DNA from: an uncultured Paracoccus sp.
GTDB taxonomy: Bacteria; Pseudomonadota; Alphaproteobacteria; Rhodobacterales; Rhodobacteraceae
Direction: 5' to 3'
Assembly: GCF_946221145.1 (NCBI RefSeq)
Contig: NZ_CAMIOH010000143.1
Coordinates: forward strand, 1-8,131
Length of the DNA stretch: 8,131 nt
This document shows, piece after piece, positions 1 through 5,055 of this stretch. The notes below the pieces were generated by a model. The model was not told where the DNA came from. It did not search any database and worked only from the letters and a program-made list of their open reading frames with translations. How positions within the stretch are numbered: the first letter of the stretch is position 1; every line of letters begins with the position of its first letter. The position numbers were made by a program, and so were the translations under genes.

Positions 1-343
1 GGGTTGGGGCTGCGGCCTTCGGGGCCTCGGCTGCGGCCGGTTCAGCGGGTTTGGCCTTTGCATCGGCTTTCGGGGCGCTTGCGATGGCATCGGCGGATTC
101 GCCGTCTTCCAGCAGCACGGCGATGGGGGTGTTCACCTTCACCCCGGCGCTGCCTTCGGCGATCAGCAGTTTGCCGATCTTGCCCTCGTCGACGGCCTCG
201 AATTCCATCGTGGCCTTGTCGGTCTCGATCTCGGCGATGATATCGCCGGATTTGACCTCATCGCCCTCTTTGACCAGCCATTTGGCCAGCGTGCCTTCCT
301 CCATGGTGGGGGACAGCGCGGGCATCAGGATTTCTGTCGGCAT
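1..343 (-). CDS. pdhC: Dihydrolipoamide acetyltransferase, PDH E2 (3' part missing)
   Basis: Only the first 114 codons lie in the window; the gene runs off the left edge. E2 of the pyruvate dehydrogenase complex transfers the acetyl group from E1 to CoA by a swinging lipoyl arm. Residues 1-83 form a biotinyl/lipoyl domain with the motif ETDKATMEFEA, where K43 is the expected lipoylation site. From about residue 84 an Ala/Pro/Lys-rich flexible linker begins, as expected before the peripheral-subunit-binding and catalytic domains, which are outside the window. The ATG is 10 nt after the pdhB stop and is preceded by AAGGGGAA, which overlaps that stop, so the genes are translationally close. The lipoyl domain differs from that of PdhB in about 9 of 86 residues. 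Its position after pdhA-pdhB makes E2 of PDH more likely than E2 of another 2-oxoacid dehydrogenase. Confidence 0.93.
   Translation of the reverse strand, partial: MPTEILMPALSPTMEEGTLAKWLVKEGDEVKSGDIIAEIETDKATMEFEAVDEGKIGKLLIAEGSAGVKVNTPIAVLLEDGESADAIASAPKADAKAKPAEPAAAEAPKAAAPT
86..343 (-). repeat. Direct repeat of the lipoyl-domain coding DNA (partner at 1482-1739)
   Basis: The first 86 codons of pdhC and of pdhB align without a gap. By hand count they differ at 41 of 258 bases (about 84% identity), and the proteins at 9 of 86 residues, clustered at residues 55-66. Both copies lie in the same orientation 1.4 kb apart. The similarity reflects duplication of a lipoyl domain within the pdh operon and could allow recombination that deletes pdhB. 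Confidence 0.9.
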
Positions 344-353
344 CGCGTTCCCC

Positions 354-1739
354 TTACCTGTAGGTGACTTTTTTCACGGCTTCCACGACCTCGGCCGGGG
401 TGATGAGCGCGTGTTTTTCCAGATTGGCGGCATAGGGCATCGGCACGTCCTTGCCGGTGCAGTTGATCACGGGCGCGTCCAGATAATCGAACGCGTTTTC
501 CATGATATAGGCCGACAGGTGGTTGCCAATCGACCCGACCGGGAAGCCTTCCTCGACCGTGACCACGCGGTTGGTCTTTTTCACCGATGCAAGGACCGTT
601 CCATAGTCGAGGGGGCGCAGGGTGCGCAGGTCGATCACCTCGGCCTCGATCCCGTCACCGGCCAGCTTGTCGGCGGCCTCAAGCGCATGGGCCACGCCGA
701 TGCCGAAGCTGATGATGGTCACGTCCTTGCCCGACCGGGCGATGCGGGCCTTGCCGAAGGGGATGGTGAAATCTTCCAGATCCGGCACGTCGAAGGACCG
801 GCCATAGAGGATTTCGTTTTCCAGGAAGATCACCGGGTTCGGATCGCGGATCGCCTGTTTCATCAGACCCTTCGCATCCGCCGCGCTGTAGGGCATCACC
901 ACCTTGAGGCCGGGGATCGCCGCATACCAGGCCGCATAATCCTGGCTGTGCTGGGCGCCCACGCGGGCGGCGGCGCCGTTCGGGCCACGGAACACGATCG
1001 GACAGCCCATCTGACCGCCCGACATATACAGCGTCTTGGCGGCCGAGTTGATGATGTGGTCCATCGCCTGCATGGCGAAGTTGAAGGTCATGAATTCGAC
1101 GATCGGCCGCAGCCCGGCCAGGGCCGCGCCGGTGCCGATGCCGGCAAAGCCGATCTCGCTGATGGGGGTGTCGACGACGCGGCGGGGGCCGAACTTGTCC
1201 AGAAGGCCCTGCGAAATCTTGTAGGCGCCCTGATATTCGCCGACTTCCTCGCCCATCAGGAAGACGGTGTCGTCGCGGGTCATTTCCTCGTCCATAGCCT
1301 CGCGCAATGCCTCGCGCACGGTCATGGTCTTCATCTTGGTGCCTTCGGGCCAGTCTGGGCTGTGATCCGGTTCGGGCGTCCTGACCTGTTCGACCGCCGA
1401 GGCGGCGGGGGCGTCTGATTTCGCCTGGGCCGGGGCGGCTGCCGGGGCGGCGGATTCGGCTTTCGGCGCGGCGGCGGGCGCGGCATCGGCGGATTCGCCA
1501 TCCTCGACCAGCACGGCGATGGGGGTGTTCACCTTCACGCCCTGAGAGCCTTCGGCGATCAGGATCCGGCCCAGGATGCCTTCATCGACCGCCTCGAATT
1601 CCATGGTCGCCTTGTCGGTTTCGATCTCGGCGATGATGTCGCCGGATTTCACCGCATCGCCTTCTTTCTTCAGCCATTTCGCCAGCGTCCCTTCCTCCAT
1701 CGTCGGGGACAGGGCGGGCATCAGGATTTCAGTAGCCAT
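354..1739 (-). CDS. pdhB: Pyruvate dehydrogenase E1 beta subunit with N-terminal lipoyl domain
   Basis: 461 aa. With PdhA it forms the thiamine-diphosphate-dependent E1 that decarboxylates pyruvate and reductively acetylates lipoyl groups. Residues 1-83 are a lipoyl domain (lipoyl lysine K43 in ETDKATMEFEA), residues 84-130 an Ala/Pro-rich linker, and about 135-461 the transketolase-like E1 beta region. GEEVGEYQGAYK (163-174) carries the Glu expected to contact the TPP pyrimidine ring, and GAQHSQ (261-266) the conserved active-site His264. The C-terminal transketolase domain contains VTVEEGFPVGSIG. A lipoyl domain on E1 beta is an established trait of alphaproteobacterial PDH and explains the length; ordinary E1 beta has about 325-330 aa. 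The start is set by GGGAGGG 8 nt upstream. The Shine-Dalgarno overlaps the pdhA stop codon, so coupled translation is likely. Confidence 0.97.
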   Translation of the reverse strand: MATEILMPALSPTMEEGTLAKWLKKEGDAVKSGDIIAEIETDKATMEFEAVDEGILGRILIAEGSQGVKVNTPIAVLVEDGESADAAPAAAPKAESAAPAAAPAQAKSDAPAASAVEQVRTPEPDHSPDWPEGTKMKTMTVREALREAMDEEMTRDDTVFLMGEEVGEYQGAYKISQGLLDKFGPRRVVDTPISEIGFAGIGTGAALAGLRPIVEFMTFNFAMQAMDHIINSAAKTLYMSGGQMGCPIVFRGPNGAAARVGAQHSQDYAAWYAAIPGLKVVMPYSAADAKGLMKQAIRDPNPVIFLENEILYGRSFDVPDLEDFTIPFGKARIARSGKDVTIISFGIGVAHALEAADKLAGDGIEAEVIDLRTLRPLDYGTVLASVKKTNRVVTVEEGFPVGSIGNHLSAYIMENAFDYLDAPVINCTGKDVPMPYAANLEKHALITPAEVVEAVKKVTYR

Positions 1740-1754
1740 TCGTTCGACCCTCCC

Positions 1755-2804
1755 TCAGGCGACTTCTTCGGCGCTGCCCTGCGGCAGCTCCTTGGCGTAA
1801 ATATCGGTCCACAGCTCGTCCAGGGCGGGCTCGGGGCTTTCCTTGGCGAATTCGGCGGAATCGTTGACGATGTCCTTGATGTCCTTGTCGATGGCCTTGA
1901 GGTCATCTTCGGTCGCGTGGTTGCCGGTCAGCAGCAGGTCGCGGACATGTTCGATGGCGTCGCGTTCGTCGCGCATCTTCTGGACTTCCTCGCGGGTCCG
2001 GTATTTCGCCGGATCCGACATCGAGTGACCGCGATAGCGATAGGTCATCACCTCGAGGATATAGGGGCCCTTGCCCGCGCGGCAGTGCGCGACGGCCTTT
2101 TCACCGGCCGCCTTGACCGCCAGCACGTCCATGCCGTCGACCTGTTCGCCGGGGATGCCGAACGCCTCGCCCCGGCCGAACAGCGTGGTCGACTTGGTCG
2201 ACCGCTTGACCGAGGTGCCCATCGCATACTGGTTGTTCTCGATCACGAAGATGACCGGCAGATCCCACAATTCGGCCATGTTATAGGTCTCGTAGACCTG
2301 GCCCTGGTTGGCCGCGCCGTCGCCGAAATAGGCGAAGGTCACGTTGTCATTGCCCAGATACTTGTCGGCAAAGGCCAGGCCGGCGCCCAGCGGCACCTGG
2401 GCTGCGACGATGCCGTGGCCGCCATAGAAATGCTTCTCGCGGCTGAACATGTGCATCGAGCCGCCCTTGCCCTTGGAGTATCCCCCCTCGCGCCCGGTCA
2501 GTTCGGCCATCACGCCGCGCGCTTCCATGCCGCAGGCCAGCATATGGCCGTGGTCGCGATAGGACGTGATGCGCTTGTCGCCGTCCTTCGCGGTGGCTTC
2601 AAGGCCGACGACGACCGCTTCCTGACCGATATACAGGTGGCAGAAGCCGCCGATCAGGCCCATGCCGTAAAGCTGGCCGGCCTTTTCTTCAAAGCGGCGG
2701 ATCAGCAGCATGTCGCGGTAATATTGCAGTAGCTCGTCGCGGGACACATTGGACGGCGTGGCAGCGGTCTGGGTGTCAGTTGCGGGGGCAGGCTTCCTGG
2801 CCAT
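1755..2804 (-). CDS. pdhA: Pyruvate dehydrogenase E1 alpha subunit
   Basis: 349 aa, the normal length for the family. E1 alpha binds TPP-Mg and, with PdhB, catalyses decarboxylation of pyruvate in the cytoplasm. The TPP/Mg motif runs from GDGAANQG (161-168) to ENNQ (189-192). The loop YRYRGHSMSDPAKYR (255-269) corresponds to the loop that is phosphorylated in mitochondrial E1 alpha and orders the active site. An Ala/Thr-rich N-terminal tail of about 20 residues precedes the fold. The frame is open 26 codons further upstream, but the ATG at 2804 was chosen because GAGGAGGAC lies 7 nt before it and the protein then aligns in length with known PdhA. It is the first gene of pdhABC; 99 nt separate it from ftsB, enough for its own promoter. 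The ribosome binding site is unusually strong and is complementary to loops of the sRNA array at 4370-4816. Confidence 0.97.
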   Translation of the reverse strand: MARKPAPATDTQTAATPSNVSRDELLQYYRDMLLIRRFEEKAGQLYGMGLIGGFCHLYIGQEAVVVGLEATAKDGDKRITSYRDHGHMLACGMEARGVMAELTGREGGYSKGKGGSMHMFSREKHFYGGHGIVAAQVPLGAGLAFADKYLGNDNVTFAYFGDGAANQGQVYETYNMAELWDLPVIFVIENNQYAMGTSVKRSTKSTTLFGRGEAFGIPGEQVDGMDVLAVKAAGEKAVAHCRAGKGPYILEVMTYRYRGHSMSDPAKYRTREEVQKMRDERDAIEHVRDLLLTGNHATEDDLKAIDKDIKDIVNDSAEFAKESPEPALDELWTDIYAKELPQGSAEEVA

Positions 2805-2834
2805 GCGGGGGGTCCTCCTCGAAGCGCGGTCAGA

Positions 2835-2854
2835 ATAGTTCAGCGTTAAACTAT
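2835..2854. promoter_or_regulatory. Imperfect dyad in the ftsB-pdhA gap (possible operator)
   Basis: ATAGTTCA and TAAACTAT form 8-bp arms (one mismatch) around GCGT, about 31 nt upstream of the pdhA start, in an AT-richer patch of the 99-nt gap. It could be an operator or a weak leader hairpin for pdhABC. A TTGCAC lies upstream on the minus strand, but no convincing -10 box at standard spacing was found, so no promoter is called. Confidence 0.3.
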
Positions 2855-2903
2855 CCGTAGCGCATCGGTCGAAAGGGTGCAATCCGCGAACGAATGGCTC
2901 CGC

Positions 2904-3197
2904 TCAGCGCAGGATCACCTCATCCGCGCGGATCAGGCCCAGGATTTCGCGCGCCCGCTCGTCCAGCAGGTCCAGATCCAGGTATTCGTCCGACATGCGC
3001 CGCGTCAGGTTCTGCATGTCCTGAACCTCGGCCTTGAGCCGGTCTCGTTCGACGGCCAGTTCGGCCGTTTCGGATTCGATCTGGATGCGGCGCAGGATGC
3101 CGGAGGGGCCTTGGACGGCGGCAAAGGCGAAATACAGGCCCAAGGCGACGGCCAGGGCCAGAAGCACGGTGGCGCTGAGGGAAAGACGCTGCGACAT
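2904..3197 (-). CDS. ftsB: FtsB/DivIC-type septum formation initiator protein
   Basis: 97 aa, typical for the family. The protein is a small bitopic membrane component of the divisome that links FtsL and FtsQ in the periplasm and helps activate septal peptidoglycan synthesis. Residues 8-27 are a single hydrophobic transmembrane segment after a short basic cytoplasmic N-terminus (MSQRL). Residues about 34-66 are charged and heptad-like, forming a coiled coil. The end LDLDLLDERAREILGLIRADE (72-92) resembles the conserved C-terminal part of FtsB/DivIC. It lies just upstream of pdhA on the same strand, an arrangement I recall from other Rhodobacterales. The Shine-Dalgarno before the ATG is weak, so the start is less certain than elsewhere, but the transmembrane segment begins right after it. 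Assignment to the FtsB/DivIC family is firm; the exact symbol follows convention. Confidence 0.87.
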   Translation of the reverse strand: MSQRLSLSATVLLALAVALGLYFAFAAVQGPSGILRRIQIESETAELAVERDRLKAEVQDMQNLTRRMSDEYLDLDLLDERAREILGLIRADEVILR

Positions 3198-3262
3198 GAC
3201 GGGGCCGTTTCGGTTGGTTGCGGGATCATGCCACAGCGGCGGGGACAGGGGAATCCCCCGGA

Positions 3263-4042
3263 TCAGGCATTGCGGCGGAAGATGGCATCCAGCCGCGCGG
3301 CCTCGTCAGCCAGTCCGAAGGGGGCATTCAGCAGCCACATGCCTGATCCGATCATCGAATGGCCGGGGCGGGCCGGGGGGAATGACACTTCGGATCGCAG
3401 GGCTTCGGGATGGGCGGCGGACAGGGCGTCCAGCATCGGGGCATGGCGATCGTCGGTCAGGACCGGATACCACAAGGCGATAACGCCGACATTCCATTTG
3501 CGGGCGATCAGGCCGATCTGGCGCGGAATGGCCGCATAATCCGCCTTCACCTCGTAACTGGGGTCGATCAGGATCATGCCGCGCCGCGGGGTGGGCGGGC
3601 AGACCGCCTGCGCCATCTGGAACCCGTCCTGGCGATGCAGCGTGGCAAAGCCCGCCACCTGGGTCAGCGCGTCATATTCGGCAGGGTGCAACTCGGCCAG
3701 ATGCGCGACATCGCCCCGGCGCAGGAAATGTGCGGCGACCAGCGGCGATCCGGGATAGGCTTGGGCGCCATGGCTGCGGCGGACCTGCGTCAGGGCGCGC
3801 AGCAGAGGGTGGTCATCGGGCAGCCAGCCCTGCGCCTCGGCCCGCTGGATGCCCGCGCCCGCTTCGCCGGTCTTGGCGGATTCGGCGCTGTCCAGCCGGT
3901 AAAGGCCGCGGCCGGCATGAGTCTCAAGATAGGACAGCGGCTTGTCCTTGCGCGTCAGGTAGTCCAGTGCCGCAGCCAGCAAGGCGTGCTTGTGCAGATC
4001 GGCCAGGTTTCCCGCGTGATAGGCATGTTGATAGCTGAGCAT
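3263..4042 (-). CDS. rlmJ: 23S rRNA (adenine2030-N6)-methyltransferase
   Basis: 259 aa, somewhat shorter than the E. coli protein (280 aa). RlmJ uses S-adenosylmethionine to methylate N6 of A2030 of 23S rRNA. The start MLSYQHAYHAGNLADLHKH (1-19) is the typical N-terminus of the family. SAM-binding motif I appears as LETHAGRGLYRL (39-50). The catalytic motif IV is DPSYE (160-164) in place of the DPPYE I recall in E. coli RlmJ, so the second proline is serine. The C-terminal GSGMWLLNAPFGL (232-244) is also family-like. AGGATAAGG precedes the ATG. The gene lies 38 nt after the DUF2945 gene and 65 nt before ftsB on the same strand, so it may share transcripts with either. Identification rests on overall resemblance along the whole length. 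Confidence 0.93.
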   Translation of the reverse strand: MLSYQHAYHAGNLADLHKHALLAAALDYLTRKDKPLSYLETHAGRGLYRLDSAESAKTGEAGAGIQRAEAQGWLPDDHPLLRALTQVRRSHGAQAYPGSPLVAAHFLRRGDVAHLAELHPAEYDALTQVAGFATLHRQDGFQMAQAVCPPTPRRGMILIDPSYEVKADYAAIPRQIGLIARKWNVGVIALWYPVLTDDRHAPMLDALSAAHPEALRSEVSFPPARPGHSMIGSGMWLLNAPFGLADEAARLDAIFRRNA

Positions 4043-4080
4043 GTCGCGGCCTTATCCTGCCGCGTGCGACCGGAAAAGGC

Positions 4081-4299
4081 CTATGTCGCGCGGTGCAGTT
4101 CGGAATGGCTTTTGAGCACCCTGCCGCCGTCGTCCTGTTCAATCAGATAGGCAGGATTGTCACCGTCGGCGTTGCGCTTGACCTGGGCGCCCTTGATGGT
4201 CCGCTCGACGGGTTCGGTGAAGGATTCCGTCACCTTTCCGGTGGCGCTGCCCTGGCCCCAGTCCCATTCGACCGTCGATCCGACGCGGAATTTGGCCAT
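4081..4299 (-). CDS. DUF2945 (hypervirulence-associated TUDOR domain) small protein
   Basis: 72 aa, cytoplasmic, without signal peptide or membrane segment. The sequence MAKFRVGSTVEWDWGQGSATGKV, followed by an EPVERTIKGAQVKRNADGDNPAYLIEQDDGG segment and ending VLKSHSELHRAT, is typical of DUF2945 proteins, which fold as a small SH3-like/Tudor beta barrel. Their biochemical role is unknown. The frame stays open further upstream into the hairpin array, but the ATG at 4299 is preceded by AAGGGG at 7 nt and gives the normal family length; the upstream extension is low-complexity Pro/Arg sequence made by the CCTCCTCCC repeats. The gene starts 70 nt after the terminator hairpin of the sRNA array, so readthrough from the DUF1127 operon is possible. 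Confidence 0.85.
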   Translation of the reverse strand: MAKFRVGSTVEWDWGQGSATGKVTESFTEPVERTIKGAQVKRNADGDNPAYLIEQDDGGRVLKSHSELHRAT

Positions 4300-4360
4300 G
4301 GACGATCCCCTTCGTGCTGCAATGCGCAACGCGGGTTTGGGGGTGCGGTTCCGGGGGCTG

Positions 4361-4405
4361 AAATGAAAAGCGGCGACGCCCAGGGAGGAGGAGGGGCGCC
4401 GCCGC
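4361..4405 (-). terminator. Intrinsic terminator ending the DUF1127-sRNA transcript
   Basis: The last motif hairpin of the array (4370-4405) has an 11-bp GC-rich stem with one G-U pair, read on the minus strand. It is followed directly by UUUUCAUUU (4369-4361), giving the form of a Rho-independent terminator. The same hairpin carries CCUCCUCCC in its loop, so it is both sRNA element and terminator. No other hairpin of the array is followed by a U-tract. Confidence 0.75.
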
Positions 4406-4440
4406 GGAACGCTGGCCCAGGGAGGAGGGAGGGCCGCGTT
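4370..4440 (-). ncRNA. CcsR/cuckoo-type sRNA unit 5 (last)
   Basis: 71 nt, two hairpins 2 nt apart. The first (4440-4408) has a 10-bp stem with one bulge and CCUCCUCCC at 4428-4420 in a 12-nt loop. The second (4405-4370) has an 11-bp stem with CCUCCUCCC at 4391-4383 in a 14-nt loop. In the second stem one position is G-U when read on the minus strand but would be A-C on the plus strand, which supports minus-strand transcription. The motif is complementary to the Shine-Dalgarno core GGAGG, so it can pair with ribosome binding sites. The stretch GAGGGAGGG at 4425-4433 (plus strand) also occurs in the pdhB ribosome binding site, so this RNA could pair with it over 9 nt. Confidence 0.8.
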
Positions 4441-4446
4441 TGGGGT

Positions 4447-4517
4447 GCGGCACGGCCAGGGAGGAGGAGAGGGCCAATGCCGCCAACGATCGGACCAATG
4501 GGAGGAGGGGTCCGTCG
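4447..4517 (-). ncRNA. CcsR/cuckoo-type sRNA unit 4
   Basis: 71 nt, two hairpins 3 nt apart. The first (4517-4487) has stem arms 4509-4517 and 4487-4496 with a single bulged base and CCUCCUCCC at 4508-4500 in a 12-nt loop. The second (4483-4447) has a 4-bp upper stem (GGCC/GGCC) and a 6-bp lower stem (GCGGCA/TGCCGC) around a small internal loop, with CCUCCUCCC at 4467-4459. The stem sequences differ from the other units although the loop motif and the unit length are kept, as in a structured RNA family. Confidence 0.8.
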
Positions 4518-4525
4518 CATCAGGA

Positions 4526-4545
4526 TGCCGCAAATGAGGCGGCTA
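4526..4545 (-). repeat. Spacer hairpin repeat, copy B (between units 3 and 4)
   Basis: A 20-nt element with arms GCCGC and GCGGC around a 7-nt loop (CUCAUUU on the minus strand). It lacks the anti-SD motif and differs from the copy at 4632-4651 in only two loop bases, while the neighbouring sRNA stems have diverged. It fills most of the 33-nt gap between units 3 and 4. Confidence 0.7.
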
Positions 4546-4550
4546 TGGGG

Positions 4551-4624
4551 TGCGGGTCAGCCGGGGAGGAGGAGAGGCTTCACCGCAAACGGCGCGCCCG
4601 AGGGAGGAGGAGGGGGCGGGCCGT
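4551..4624 (-). ncRNA. CcsR/cuckoo-type sRNA unit 3
   Basis: 74 nt, two hairpins 1 nt apart. The first (4624-4589) pairs ACGG/CCGT and CCCG/CGGG with a 4-nt bulge and holds CCUCCUCCC at 4610-4602. The second (4587-4551) pairs TGCGG/CCGCA and AGCC/GGCT around a 3x3 internal loop and holds CCUCCUCCC at 4572-4564. Its stems are the weakest of the array, so this unit is supported mainly by the motif, length and register. A spacer hairpin follows at 4545-4526. Confidence 0.72.
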
Positions 4625-4631
4625 GTCCGAA

Positions 4632-4651
4632 TGCCGCAAACAAGGCGGCTA
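4632..4651 (-). repeat. Spacer hairpin repeat, copy A (between units 2 and 3)
   Basis: The same 20-nt element as at 4526-4545, with loop CUUGUUU on the minus strand. It lies in the 36-nt gap between units 2 and 3. Its role is unknown; a processing site, or a remnant of unit duplication, are possibilities. Confidence 0.7.
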
Positions 4652-4660
4652 TGTCAGGTT

Positions 4661-4730
4661 GCGGCGACCCCGTGGGAGGAGGAGAGGGGCCGCCGCCTGT
4701 CGCTGAAACCCTGGGGAGGAGGACGGGTTC
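4661..4730 (-). ncRNA. CcsR/cuckoo-type sRNA unit 2
   Basis: 70 nt, two hairpins 8 nt apart. The first (4730-4705) pairs GAACCC with GGGTTC across a one-base bulge and exposes CCUCCUCCC at 4722-4714. The second (4696-4661) has an 11-bp stem with a G-U pair at the same kind of position as in unit 5, and CCUCCUCCC at 4682-4674 in a 14-nt loop. The first loop includes GUCCUCCUC (4724-4716), perfectly complementary over 9 nt to GAGGAGGAC at the pdhA ribosome binding site. A spacer hairpin follows at 4651-4632. Confidence 0.8.
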
Positions 4731-4743
4731 CTGCGCTGTCTTG

Positions 4744-4816
4744 GGGCGGCATCCTCAGGGGGGAGGAGGAGAGGATGCCGCCAGTTCCCGAGCCCCAGGG
4801 AGGAGGATGGGGCCGG
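4744..4816 (-). ncRNA. CcsR/cuckoo-type sRNA unit 1 (next to DUF1127)
   Basis: 73 nt, beginning 11 nt after the DUF1127 stop codon. The first hairpin (4816-4788) pairs GCCCCA/TGGGGC plus CCG/CGG across one bulged A, with CCUCCUCCC at 4806-4798 in a 10-nt loop. The second (4782-4745) has a perfect 11-bp stem, GGCGGCATCCT with AGGATGCCGCC, extendable by a C-G pair, and holds CCUCCUCCC at 4769-4761. It is the best-formed stem of the array. The closeness to the coding region suggests release from a DUF1127 mRNA 3' end by an endonuclease; RNase E would be the usual candidate (inference). Confidence 0.82.
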
Positions 4817-4827
4817 AAAATTCCTTG

Positions 4828-5055
4828 TTACTTCGTGCCCCAGGCCGCTTCGTGGGCCAGGCGGCCGATCATGGCGCGGTTGATGCCCAGATCAGCCAGG
4901 TCGCGGTTGGTCAGCACGTTCAGTTCGCGAACCGTCTGGCGATAGATCGCCCGGCGGGCACGGTTTTCCTGCATGTGCTGGATCGCAGCCATCAGACGGC
5001 CAGCGATGCCCGTGGGGGTGGCGGTGGCGTTGTGGTTCTGTGCGATGGCAGCCAT
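4828..5055 (-). CDS. DUF1127 small basic protein (CcaF1-like)
   Basis: 75 aa. The C-terminal half, ARRAIYRQTVRELNVLTNRDLADLGINRAMIGRLAHEAAWG (33-73), carries the hallmark of DUF1127: an Arg/Tyr-rich helix, then L(T/S)-RDLADLGI-R--I. The N-terminal 30 residues are Ala/Thr-rich and variable. DUF1127 proteins are small, basic and often stress-induced; the R. sphaeroides member CcaF1, encoded upstream of the CcsR sRNAs, is described as an RNA-binding protein that affects RNA maturation and turnover. The frame is open 11 codons further upstream, but AAAGGA lies 7 nt before the ATG at 5055. The stop is 11 nt ahead of the first hairpin of the sRNA array, so gene and array are expected to share one transcript, as in R. 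sphaeroides. Confidence 0.9.
   Translation of the reverse strand: MAAIAQNHNATATPTGIAGRLMAAIQHMQENRARRAIYRQTVRELNVLTNRDLADLGINRAMIGRLAHEAAWGTK

Noticed and set aside
51..1418. Long plus-strand open frame (455 codons) opposite pdhB and pdhC
   Set aside because: It is the antisense of clearly recognisable pdhB/pdhC; the product has no family resemblance, and long antisense frames are common in high-GC DNA.
1917..2732. Plus-strand open frame of 271 codons opposite pdhA
   Set aside because: Shadow of pdhA with a His/Ala/Gly-rich product typical of antisense GC-rich frames, and no ribosome binding site.
3242..3258. GGGGA-A-TCCCC palindrome between rlmJ and ftsB as a terminator
   Set aside because: The arms leave a one-base loop, so no hairpin of that form can fold, and no T-run follows on the minus strand.
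4370..4816. CRISPR array
   Set aside because: The repeated core is only 9-12 nt, flanked by stems that differ from unit to unit; there is no constant 25-40 nt repeat and no cas gene.
4300..4820. Reading GGGAGGAGG as many plus-strand ribosome binding sites or a minisatellite
   Set aside because: No start codon with a conserved small protein follows at a constant distance. The motif always sits in a hairpin loop, unit lengths of 70-74 nt are constant, and wobble pairs favour the minus strand, so an RNA array explains it better.
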